From NCBI GenBank assembly GCA_020543525.1, contig JAHYIO010000006.1:124001-188000 (forward strand): a stretch of DNA of 64,000 nt. The letters run 5' to 3'. Shown piece by piece: positions 46,218-55,636 of this stretch. The translations under genes and the position numbers were made by a program. The notes beneath the pieces were generated by a model, which saw only the letters and a program-made list of their open reading frames with translations, was not told where the DNA came from and did no database searches. How positions within the stretch are numbered: the stretch's first letter is position 1; every line of letters begins with the position of its first letter. The DNA is from Coriolopsis trogii. Lineage: Eukaryota > Basidiomycota > Agaricomycetes > Polyporales > Polyporaceae.

Positions 46218-49200
46218 TCAGGCCATTCTGTGTCGCTTCTTATAGGCTTTTAGGATTGTTTGTGCATGTTTGAGGTCTTTTCCCCATAGCCATTGGTTCT
46301 CGTAAGAAGGCTGACCCTTCCATGTGACTAAGTATTGGACTCCGCCTCTGGCCGGTTTCCGATGATTAATGATCGCTTCTATTTCCCATTCTTCTTCTCC
46401 GCTGATAATTTCAGGTGGCGGGGATTGGTAATTCAGCCCGTGTTCCACTGTTTCGTGATATGGGGTGAGTAATGCCACATGGAACACTGGGTGGATCTTC
46501 CATGATTTAGGTAATCGAAGTTGCATTGTGACAGGGCCCATTACGTCGTCGATTATAAAGGGTCCTTCTCGTTTTGGTGCTAGTTTCCGATTCGGGTACG
46601 GTAATTTGAGATTTGTGGATTCAAGGTAGACTTTGTCTCCTTTTTTGAACTCGTAGTTTCCCCCTGCATATCGTTTGGCCATGGCTAGATTGGCTTTGTC
46701 ATGGCTTGCCAGAGCTTGTTTACATTGTTCCTGCAGGTCGGCTAATCTTTCCTCCATGCTAGGGTGTTTCACCGTTGGCTTGGTCGTTGGTATGGCCTTT
46801 GATTGATATCTCATGAGTAATTCGAATGGTGATCAATGGGTGACTGAATGAGTGCGATGATTGTGCGCGAATTCGAATTGCGCTAATTTGTCGCTCCATG
46901 TATTCGGGTAGTTTCCGCAATATATCCGCAATGCAACCTCTATTTCTTGTATTGTTCTTTCCGACTGGCCATCAGTTTGTGGATGGTGTGATGTGCTCAA
47001 TACTCCTTTTACTCCAATTAGGGTATTCAATTCTTGGTATGCTTGTGAAATGAATTGAGGGCCTCCATCAGAGATGATTCGGTCCAGTAAACCAAATCGT
47101 TTGTATACATCTTGCTCCAGCATCTTGGCTGTGTCCATGGCACTGGTTTCTTTGGTGCATGCTGTCAACACAATAGCTTTAGTTACGTCATGGTCAACTA
47201 CCACTTGTATTGCATCGAAGCCATTGGATTCTGGTAGAGCTGTGACGTAGTCCATGGTGATAGTACTGAATGGTCGAAGATTGTGTGCATGTGGAATTGG
47301 CATTAGTCCAGCTTTGATAGGGTGTGTGTTGACTTTTGCTGTTTGACACATCGCACATCCCTTGACATATTGGGTCACGAATTGGCACATATCCGGCCAC
47401 CAGTATTCTCTTGATGCCAGTTTGTACGTTTTCTGAATGCCTGGATGTCCCATTACTGCGGGATTGTGATGCAGTCTGACCACTTCTTGTCGGAGATCAA
47501 GATTTGGTGGTACGTATACCCTCCCCTTAAACATCACGATGCCGTCGTCCATTTTCCAGTCTTCGCTGCTGCCTATCAGTGGCTTCTTCTTGAGATGCCA
47601 CTCGTTGTTTGTAGATTCCATAACTATATAATCCCTTGATGTTGTATCCCGAATTCTTTCTTGTAGTTCGATATTGATGCTGTTGACAAATAATTCGTTA
47701 GGTAGCAAGGTTACTTCTTCGTTGTCATGATTTCCCGGATTATGATCGGCTCTTCTTGACAGCGCGTCTGCTTGGGTTATTGTTTTGCCTGGTTGGTGTA
47801 TTAATTGGACGTTGAATTGTGACAAATATAGGCTCCATCTTGCTTGTCGTCGGTTTAATTTCTGTGCCGATCTAAAGTAAGTCAAATTCTTATGGTCCGA
47901 TAGGATTTGCACTGGATGTTTTGCGCCTTGAAGGTAATGTCTCCATGCTTCTAGTGCTCGGATAATCGCTAGTAATTCCCTGTCGTAAATTTGATAATTT
48001 CTTTCTGGTTCAGAAAATGTTTTATAGAGATAGGCGCAAGGGTGCCACAACCCGTCAGTTCCTAATTGTCGTAATACTGCCCCTGTTGCCACTTTGGAGG
48101 CATCACATTCAATTTGGAATGGTCTTTCGACATCGGGTATTTGTAGGATAGGTGCTTCTTGAAATTTGGCCTTGAGTGTATCAAACACTTTTTGGCATTC
48201 TTGTGACCATTCAAACTTTTGCCCTTTCCTTGTCAGTTCGGTTAGTGGTTTTGCCAGATGGGAATAGTTCTGAATGAATCTTCTATAGAAGTTTCCAAAC
48301 CCTAAGAAACTTTGCACTTGTTTGACGGTAGTTGGTATCGGCCATTGGGCTAGACCTTTGAGTTTCACTGGGTCCATCGCAATTTGTCCTGGTTTGATGA
48401 TTGCTCCTAGAAATTCAACTTCTGTTACCTCGAATTCGCACTTCTCTGCTTTGAGGTATAGATCATGTTCTCCGAGTCTTTTGATTACTAATTCGGTTCT
48501 TTTTCGATGTTCTGGAATAGTTTGAGAGAATATTAGTATGTCGTCCATGTAGATTACTATCCATCCTTCAGATAGATAATCCCAAAAAATGTCGTTCATC
48601 ATGGCTTGGAATGTGGCTGGTGCGTTGCATAATCCAAAGAACATAACCCTGAGCTCAAATAGTCCTCTTGGCGTTTTGAATGCTGCTTTCCACTGGTCCC
48701 CATCTTTGATGCGAACATTATTGTATCCGGCTCGTACGTCTAGTTTGGAGAAAACTTTGGCTTCTGCCAATTGATCTGTTAAGTCTGAGATTAGTGGTAA
48801 CGGATGTACGTTTTTTATCGTTCCATCATTTAGATAACGATAATCTTGAATTGGTTGCATGCTTCCATCCTTTTTCTGGACAAAGAAGAAAGGGGAAGCC
48901 ATGGGTGACTTGGATGGTCGGATATATCCTTTGGCTAGATTTTCATCTATAAATTTGTCGAGTTCCTTTCGCTCCGTTAGGGATAATGGATATATTTTGC
49001 AATCTTTCGGTTTGAACTCTGGTTTTAGATCTATTGCATGGTCCCATGGTCTTGCGTCTGGGAACCGTTCGGCTGACTTCTTTTTGAAAATGTATTTGTA
49101 TTGGTGAAGATATTCTGGCAGGAATTCTTTCGGATTTCGTGTGTTTTTGTTTTGCATCGCTTGAACGGCCAGTTCCGTTGCTTTGGTGACTCGGTTAATG

Positions 49201-49868
49201 AACAGGCTAGCCTGGTTTTGCTTCTTCCATAGTTTCCCAATAGTCGCACTTCCAGATTGACTCCATCGGTCTTCCTCTTCCCATGCCTCAATTTGGATAT
49301 AGGCTATTACTCCATCTTGTGATTCGGAAATGGAGGTTGTTCCCAATCCCCACATGGGTACTCCTGGAGGTGGTTTATGCTTTTTCTGATAATCGCGGAT
49401 CATCTGTTGTTTTTTGACCAATTTGAGGTCGAATTGGAAGATACCGGTTGTCCAGTTTACTTGGAGATTGTACCTTTTGATCCATGGTACCCCTAATATG
49501 GCGTCATCCCTTCCGAGATTGGCAACATAGAAGTTGGTAGGTAGACTGTGACCTCGAATAATAAAGTTGGTTTCCAGTCGATGAGTTACTGTTCCAATGG
49601 TGTTAATGCTGTTGTCCGCATTCTGAAATCGGATTGGGTGAGGCAGCCGAGTTGTAGGTAATTGATATTGATCAATGATTCATTGGTTGATGATTGTTGC
49701 ATCGGCTTCTGAGTCAAACAGAGCCTTGATTCTGACGACTTTGGGGCCATTTTCGATGTAACCGGTTAATAGATATGCTGATTTTCTTGATTCACCGATT
49801 GTTACAAAGGAAATAGTATAGTCCCAAATTTCAGACGATCCCGGCGTCGGGGCGAGTCGTCCTGTCAA
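46218..49868 (-). pseudogene. Gypsy pol: protease, RT, RNase H, integrase, chromodomain
   Basis: One reading frame runs through the whole interval but is cut by TGA at 49680-49682 and 46833-46835. Near the start the protease motif reads ALFDSEADATIINQ, with Glu where the catalytic DSG glycine belongs. RT follows with GLCNAPATFQAMM and the active-site VIYMDDILIF. RNase H begins IECDASKVATGAVL. Integrase has an HHCC finger (HHNPAVMGHPGIQ, CAMCQTA) and DDE residues in TMDYVTALP, ISDGGPQF and QSERTIQEIE. After the second stop come the GPFIIDDV segment and a chromodomain (EWEIEAIINHRKP, YLVTWKGQPSYENQWLW). The chromodomain would direct insertion to modified histones. This copy should not make full-length Pol. 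Confidence 0.9.
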
Positions 49869-50192
49869 AAATCCTTCTCGTTATAGTCAATTGACTCAGA
49901 GCCGATGCCCTCAATATAGGCTTCTTCTGTTGGTTCTTCTTCTTCTTCCATGACCCTAGCTTTCTGATCGGGAACCCTCTTCTTCTTCGGGCATTGTGCC
50001 GCTCGATGTCCTTCTTCTTGGCAATAGAAGCACGCTACGTTGCATGAGATCTTTGCGTGTCTTCTGGTCTAGCCGATTCGTGGTAATTGCTCGGACAGCT
50101 GGGTTTCTCGTAAACCTTCCCCTAAAATTGGTGTTGCGTTCCGTCCCTGTTCTCATTCTTCGGCTTCCCTGGACTTCGTCTATAGCCAGGTT

Positions 50193-51086
50193 TCATGTAT
50201 AGGAGTGTTGTAATTCCGTGACCCGATCAAACCAATCGGTTATGGTTTGAACCCTTGGATGGATGAGCGCCACTTGTTGTCGGAGATAATGTGGGAGTTT
50301 GAGTTGATAAATTGCTAGCAGTGCCGTGTCTTCTTGGATGTCGGCTAACTGGCTAAGTCGCACGAATTCCGCGTGGAACTCATCAATGATCTTGTAGTCG
50401 TGGAATTTGAGATTCGTGAGTTGGACTGATGCTACCGCTTTTTCCTCGATTGGTGCAAAAACCGCGAGGAATCGGGTTTCAAAAGCTTCCCATGTTCCTA
50501 GTCCTTTGGGAATTCCATTGGCCTTCTTTTCCTGGGCGACCCATACCAGGGTGTCGACCCACCATTCCGCCTTTCCGCCGATATATGAGAGTGCCGTGAC
50601 AATTCTGGCACGATTAGTAACGTAATTGCTTGGCCTTCCTTCGAATAGAAGGTACAGGTCCCGCAGGAACTGCCGCGCTTCTTCTCTTTTCCCTTCAAAT
50701 AGTCTCGGTTCTTTGACCCGAGCTTTGCCGGCTATTTTGGGAATGACAAATTGGTCCTTGTTGCCGCCAAGGTCATCATCTGATGGGTTTTCATCTGGTT
50801 CTCCTGGTCCTTCTGGGCCTTGGGGTCCTCCAGGACCTCCTGGGCCTCTGGGACTTCCTGGTCCATGAGGTCTCCCTGGACCTCCAGGGCCTCCTGACCC
50901 TCCTGGACGTTGTCGTCCTTCTCGCCATTCTCTAAGTTCTTCTTCGTCTTCTCGATCCAGTCTTGCCCTTGTTTGCCTTACTTCTTCGGCAGCCATGGCC
51001 AATAATCCACGTGGTTCTACTTCCGGTTGTGATGGTTCTCCTGATGCGTGCCGTACCAGTGATGAGATGGAATATGTTGCCGACAT
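50193..51086 (-). pseudogene. Gypsy gag
   Basis: The frame starts MSATYSISSLVRHASGEPSQ, has a collagen-like Gly-Pro-Arg repeat block near residues 60-100, then a capsid-like core: PRLFEGKREEARQFLRDLYL, GGKAEWWVDTL and FETRFLAVFAPIEEKAVASV. It stops with TGA at 50193-50195 after VTELQHSYT, but the same frame stays open and gag-like beyond it, so this stop looks secondary. The CX2CX4HX4C zinc knuckle (CFYCQEEGHRAAQC, about 49985-50030) is now in another frame, showing a 1-nt frameshift. The frame is also open upstream of the ATG to about 51440, so the original start is uncertain. Confidence 0.82.
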
Positions 51087-51557
51087 CTCGGGTACTAGCG
51101 TGGGGTCCGTTGGTTGGATAATAATAGTTTCTGCTTCCCTGTCTGATTCTTCTTCTGAAGATTTCCCTTCGGCTGGTTCTCCTGTCGTGGGAGGTTCTTC
51201 CGCTTGTGGTTCTGGTTCGGGTAGTGATGGTTTTCTGATTTCTGGTGTATTAGCGATGGGAAGTGGTATATTGGATTTCCCTGGGGTCGGTGCTGGAGTC
51301 CGGTTTCTGGATACTACCCTTGCTACGGGTTTTACGTATTTCGTTCCGCTTGGTTGGTCGTTCTTAGTTGGTGTGAAATATTTTGCTCGAACTCCTTCAG
51401 GAAGTGGTGGCCCTTCTAGCAGCCTATTTGGACAAGGCTGGTATGTGCAAGTTCCCTACTCTGCATTCGTGATGTGGTAATAAACGTCTTTGGATGTGTT
51501 TCTGTTGTACTGATGTAACTTCTGGCTGCACGTGAGGTTTGTTACCCAACTCATTCA

Positions 51558-52082
51558 CTAATGTTGGTGGGGATAGATGGGAGTGTCAAGTTCCCACTCG
51601 ATGATTAGGTTCCTTGCGGCAATGTGTTCCTGGTAGCGGCGGAACAACGGATGATCTTCTCTTCTCGGCAAATGAGTATCGGTTATTTCAATGATGTTGA
51701 GAAGGTCAGCAATCTGTGATTCAAGCCAGGCTTGGAACGTTGGACTGGGAAACAAGGATGGCAGATATTGGAAATGACAGTAGACGTATCGGTGTGCTTC
51801 CAAAGCGTGATAGGCCACGTATCGCAATTCTACTCCTGTTTGGCCGTCTATTTGTGGGTGTTGTCGTACGTAGTTTTCCAAAATCTGGGCGTTATGCTGG
51901 ACAAGACGGATCTGGTTTTCCAGCCACTCCCAATCGTAGATAGTGGGTACCGAATTCCCGGAACTTGAAGTTCTGATGCTTCTTTCGGTAAAGATTCCCC
52001 GTGTGGATTCTTCGGCTAGGGTCCGTTCTTCTTCTTCTATTGTTCGCGCCCTGATGTCCGGGGTTCTTTCGTCTATGACCAT
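51558..52082 (-). CDS. unidentified first ORF of the Gypsy element
   Basis: This 174-codon frame lies between the 5' LTR and gag, starting MVIDERTPDIRARTIEEEER. It is acidic and helical in character (DWEWLENQIRLVQHNAQILE, VELRYVAYHALEAHRYVYCH). I recognise no family. It may be the N-terminal part of a spliced gag product or a separate element-specific protein. Confidence 0.45.
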   Translation of the reverse strand: MVIDERTPDIRARTIEEEERTLAEESTRGIFTERSIRTSSSGNSVPTIYDWEWLENQIRLVQHNAQILENYVRQHPQIDGQTGVELRYVAYHALEAHRYVYCHFQYLPSLFPSPTFQAWLESQIADLLNIIEITDTHLPRREDHPLFRRYQEHIAARNLIIEWELDTPIYPHQH

Positions 52083-52227
52083 GCCTAAGAATCCCGACTG
52101 ACTTCCGGTTGATATGTTGAGCCTTCTGCTGATTCTGTGTGTTGCGGATTGTAGCGTTTGAGCTACTCTCCTTCGGAGACTTGTCCTTGTACCGTCGGTG
52201 GGTGAGGAATCCAGAGCTTCGATCTAA

Positions 52228-52715
52228 TGTTAAGATCAGTCTAAGCAAGGGATGCTACGGCCTTCGAGCGCGTAGCGAGATGTTGCAAAGATGTGAAGAT
52301 CGAATAGAACACCGTTCTATTCGGAAGCCTGATGGTACAGATTAGGTAAACGAGGAGATCGAAGCTGGGGTTCCTTGATGGAAACCTCGGCTATTATATA
52401 TAGTACAATGTATCCTGCCATAAACGGTATAGTGTCATGGCAGTACCATAGGAACAGAGTCATAAGGCTGTGGATGACTGAGCGGGGGTTATATATAGCT
52501 AAGCTGACAGATCTGGGTTTATATATAGATAGGCTGACTGAGCGAGGAGATATAGATAGTAAAGATGATTAAGCATATGTAAAGGCGATGACAAAAAGAC
52601 GAACGATGCATGCGGGAAGATGAAGAGTAAGCAGGATGACGACAAGGGACAGAGGACGCGACGAAATGGTAAGGAACAAGACGATACTGGTCAGAAGTAA
52701 GGGTAGGTTGTAACA
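52228..52715 (-). repeat. 5' LTR of the Gypsy element
   Basis: 488 bp, tgttaag to gttgtaaca, matching 44454-44941 except for eight transitions. The element is transcribed from here on the minus strand. Confidence 0.95.
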
Positions 52716-52720
52716 GTGCT
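52716..52720. repeat. right target-site duplication of Gypsy element (gtgct)
   Basis: This duplicates 44449-44453. The target itself is one of the GTGCT subterminal motifs of the Plavaka element. Confidence 0.9.
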
Positions 52721-52853
52721 TACCGTGCTACCAGAATAGCACCCGTCGCTTTTAGTAGCACTGCGGGTGCCATAATACCCGGGCCCCGGTGTTGTCAAAG
52801 TACCAATAGCACCGGTGCTATCGGTGCTATCGGTGCTTTAGAGCAAAGTGTTA

Positions 52854-52866
52854 GAATGCTGATGTA
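52854..52866 (-). repeat. right terminal inverted repeat of Plavaka element (candidate)
   Basis: gaatgctgatgta is the exact reverse complement of 35371-35383. Confidence 0.55.
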
Positions 52867-52970
52867 ACGGGTTTTAGAGTGACCCCGCAAACACATATGA
52901 CGAATTCCTGGACGGCGATGGCAATAGGGCGCAGGTGGTACCGGGATCATCACGATGTGACTAGGGGAGG

Positions 52971-53353
52971 CTAATCCGGCAGGTCCTCGAATGAAAAGGC
53001 CGTCGGATTATCCTCAAGGAAAGTCTGAATCTCATAGAATGGATCCATTAAGGCAAGGAGGTCTTCGATCGATGAATGTCGATATCTGCAAGTATAGTAG
53101 TGGCAGTAAAACAAGATGTGTTCGCGGGTGTGATAGTGAATGGACCCAGACTCGGACTGGCATTGGCAGAAAATTGACTCCTGATATCTCCGACGGAAGT
53201 GATCACGATAATGGCCGTAGGTGCGTGATTTGTGATGCATCGAATGAAGCGAGCGACAAGGGCTGGTCTACCACCCAACCGTTTGAGTGGGAACATCCCA
53301 GTGTGTCGCAGTGAGCGGAATGCCAGATGGCGCAGGTAATAACGGCCCCAATA
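52971..53353 (-). pseudogene. LINE ORF2 C-terminus (after mariner-like insertion)
   Basis: Reading on from the RNase H segment across the TA junction, the frame continues WGRYYLRHLAFRSLRHTG, MFPLKRLGGRPALVARFIRC and ITNHAPT. A 1-nt shift then leads to YGHYRDHFRRRYQESIFCQC, with the C-terminal Cys/His motif CQC...TREHILFYC characteristic of fungal LINEs, and ends FEDLPD at 52971. The frameshift and the insertion both inactivate it. Confidence 0.75.
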
Positions 53354-54929
53354 CAGTGGCGGTCAAAAATAATGCCCAGGGGTCATTGGGCGTCTAAAAT
53401 ATCGTATTGAGGCAGCATTCTTGAGCAATGTCTGGACATCTGTGTACATATTGATACCCTACTATGTGCTCTATCCATACATATAAGAGAGAGTTTGAAT
53501 GGCCCAGAATTGGCAGATATATTCAAGTAACAATCTTGTGGCCCTATTTTGAGAGGTGTCTTAAGGTAACCCATACAAGCCATCTCTGACCTCTATAAGG
53601 AGTTGAGATTACAATCTACTGTTGTTTGTGTGATAATAAGAATGCATCACTATCAATGTATTTATGGAACCAGAGATAGTAGTACAAACTGCTAAGGGAG
53701 CCTCATAAATGAGACAACAATGCTCCCATACCATGTTGCTTCCTAGACTTTGATATATATTGAGAAGTTATAATATTATGGTATAGAGTAGTATATCTCC
53801 CTGTATGCATTCTGACTACTCACTTTGCCAGGTTGTTGTCAGACTTGATGATTCAATAATTTGGTTTGAGTATTGAATGCAGCCTTGCTACCTGTACTGG
53901 TATTACTCCCTATAAAGACCCAGCTAGTTCTGACCTATGAAAGCTGGGTGTTATAAAGACTCAAGTACAAAGTATATAACCCACTATGCAGAATGTCAGT
54001 CCAGTTTTTGCTTCAAGTAGAGTAATGTGATTACTATCATGGTATAGGGTTTCAGAGCATAGCAAAGTTGAGTATATCATTTATCCTTGATGGTAGGTAT
54101 TCATAAGCTGGAGACCATAGCAACATTTGCATGACATAGTGTTCTATTAAGTAGACACTGAATTGAAGCATCAGGTGTTGTAGAAGAGTCAGGCCATAAT
54201 TACTACTATTGCATCCTTTGGAGCATAGTTGGTATTCCAACTTTTTGCTGATCTAGCTAAGTACAGTTGAATCTTTCACAAGTCTCCTATATCACAATAT
54301 AGTATCCATGCCAACATATAATCTGGTTATGGCAGAGACTATCTACACTCCATGATTGGAGATACAAAATAGAAATATACTCAATTTTGTCACTCATAAT
54401 CAGCATTACCCACATGAAGCCTCCCTTAAGACCTTGGAACTGCATGGATAGTGGCCTGTATATTATAGTGCTCTATATAATAGGTCCCATAGTATTTGTA
54501 TATACATTGGAACTTGGCTTTGTGAATCCTAGGATAAGATACAAGTCTGCGTTTTCAGAGGGTGACTGCCGAAAATGGACACAAATATAACTGCAGTTGC
54601 CAGTCAATATGGCCATATTGTACATGATGTTTGCTACGGATGTATGTATAGTAAGGAGTAGTACATCTTTGTAGAGAATGCATTCATATGTCTCAATCTG
54701 GTAGTAGGAAATCAGTCAAATTATTTAGATCATGCTCATTTTTACACTCATCCAATGTGCATCCTAGCTGCATTGCCAGGCTCCTATTAGATAGGGAATG
54801 CCAATAAATACATGCATGAGTAATGTGCAGCACTAGTAATATGATACAGCACACAGTCTGGCTATACAGGGTATACTTATGGAGAAAATGCGAAAAAATG
54901 GGGGCGGGCATTATTTTTGACCGCCACTG
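53354..54929. mobile_element. 1576-bp AT-rich Tc1/mariner-like element, non-autonomous
   Basis: Perfect 24-bp terminal inverted repeats start cagtggcggtcaaaaataat at 53354-53377 and mirror this at 54906-54929. A TA duplication flanks it (53352-53353 and 54930-54931). The interior is strongly AT-rich compared with its surroundings and has only short frames, none clearly a transposase. TA target choice and a CAGTGGCGG start are typical of Tc1/mariner elements. Joining across the insertion restores the LINE reading frame. Confidence 0.88.
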
Positions 54930-55134
54930 TATTTGACAGGCTGCGCCTCAGCGAGCTTCTGCCACTCATTCAGGGTGCCGTCCATGATGGCGCTCTTGAG
55001 GTAGGCGTAGGAGGTGGGAAATAGATAGCCCCTCGGTATCTCATCATCATCCGGATAGCTGGCTTTCAGCTTGACATTAGCATCAACAGCATTGTTCTCC
55101 TCGATGCCTGAGTGAGACGGACAGTAGTGGAGGT
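54930..55134 (-). pseudogene. LINE RNase H fragment
   Basis: LHYCPSHSGIEENNAVDANV is the RNase H 'HxPSHxGIxGNxxxD' block of LINE polyproteins, followed by KLKASYPDDDEIPRGYLFPT and LNEWQKLAEAQPVKY, where the mariner-like element interrupts. Homology starts just at the inferred 5' truncation point, next to the right 16-bp duplication. Confidence 0.75.
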
Positions 55135-55150
55135 ACAAAGCACTGTGGTC
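55135..55150. repeat. right 16-bp target-site duplication of the LINE
   Basis: acaaagcactgtggtc, identical to 35283-35298. Host sequence resumes at 55151. Confidence 0.75.
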
Positions 55151-55636
55151 ATTTAAAATTATACACGAATTTCTCGTCCGTGCTGAGCTCATTCATTGAT
55201 TCAACTAATATTACTCTATAGTAAGCGAGGCTGCTTGAATAATCGTGAATGTGACCAGAATTCCTGTACATCAGGGTCACCGGTCAGGCCGCAGTCAAGT
55301 GTATAACAATCTCTGAAACTTGCAGGCTTTGCAGAACAATCCAAATCCGTCCAAATCCAGCTGCAGCTTAAGGTGACCGCGAGAAGAGGAATGCCGGGGG
55401 CGGACCGGTTCTCGGGGTCATTGATCATACGCTTAGTAAGCTGCTTATACGAACAGCGTTAACGGTGGCAGTGTGACTCGTGGCACTCGCGTTCATGGAA
55501 GGACGGAGCGGCGGAGCCTCATCTCGACCACCAGCATTGTTCTCAGCAGCTCGCGGCCATTAGACACGTGTACTTATCCAAAAGTGAGCTCCCTTATCGG
55601 ATCTAGCTCCCAGCTTTCGCTCATCATTTGCCCACC
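55151..55636. promoter_or_regulatory. host sequence upstream of the FunK1 kinase
   Basis: This is the spacer between the transposon stack and the kinase start; no supported gene. Short minus-strand frames near 55216-55428 lack recognisable homology. Confidence 0.4.

Larger units (their letters stand above)
44454..52715 (-). mobile_element. Ty3/Gypsy LTR retrotransposon with chromodomain, defective
   Basis: It has two 488-bp LTRs with TG...CA ends and a 5-bp target duplication. The minus strand reads 5' LTR, a unique ORF, gag with zinc knuckle, protease, reverse transcriptase, RNase H, integrase, chromodomain, a third ORF, a polypurine tract and 3' LTR. RT before integrase plus the chromodomain identifies a chromovirus-type Gypsy element. 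The LTRs differ at eight positions, all transitions, indicating a fairly recent insertion. gag-pol is interrupted by in-frame TGA codons and at least one frameshift. Confidence 0.95.
35371..52866. mobile_element. Plavaka-type DNA transposon (about 9.2 kb) split by a Gypsy element
   Basis: The element contains a minus-strand Plavaka transposase, an MCM4 fragment and a plus-strand DUF6532 gene. Candidate ends are 13-bp inverted repeats, tacatcagcattc at 35371-35383 and its complement at 52854-52866. Both subterminal regions are crowded with GTGCT/AGCAC motifs (35390-35470 and 52716-52840). A 2-bp duplication (TA or AT) is possible but cannot be separated from the palindromic end. Removing the Gypsy insertion (44454-52715) and one copy of its 5-bp duplication leaves about 9.2 kb. 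Exact ends are inferred. Confidence 0.65.
35299..55134 (-). mobile_element. 5'-truncated LINE (Tad1-like) carrying nested insertions
   Basis: On the minus strand the element begins at 55134 in the RNase H region (LHYCPSHSGIEENNAVDANV), continues to 54930, and resumes at 53353 after a mariner-like insertion. It then runs to a stop at 52971, and after the Plavaka insertion ends at 35370-35312 with a 13-nt poly-A (T run 35299-35311). A perfect 16-bp duplication flanks both outer ends. Own sequence is only about 0.76 kb, so it was truncated at its 5' end on insertion, as is usual for target-primed reverse transcription. Confidence 0.72.

Noticed and set aside
52205..52227. tRNA primer-binding site next to the 5' LTR
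   Set aside because: The sequence after the LTR does not give a convincing match to a tRNA 3' end that I can name, so I did not annotate it.
55216..55428. Extension of LINE RNase H upstream to 55428
   Set aside because: The peptide there has no RNase H character and lies outside the 16-bp duplication, so it is treated as host sequence.
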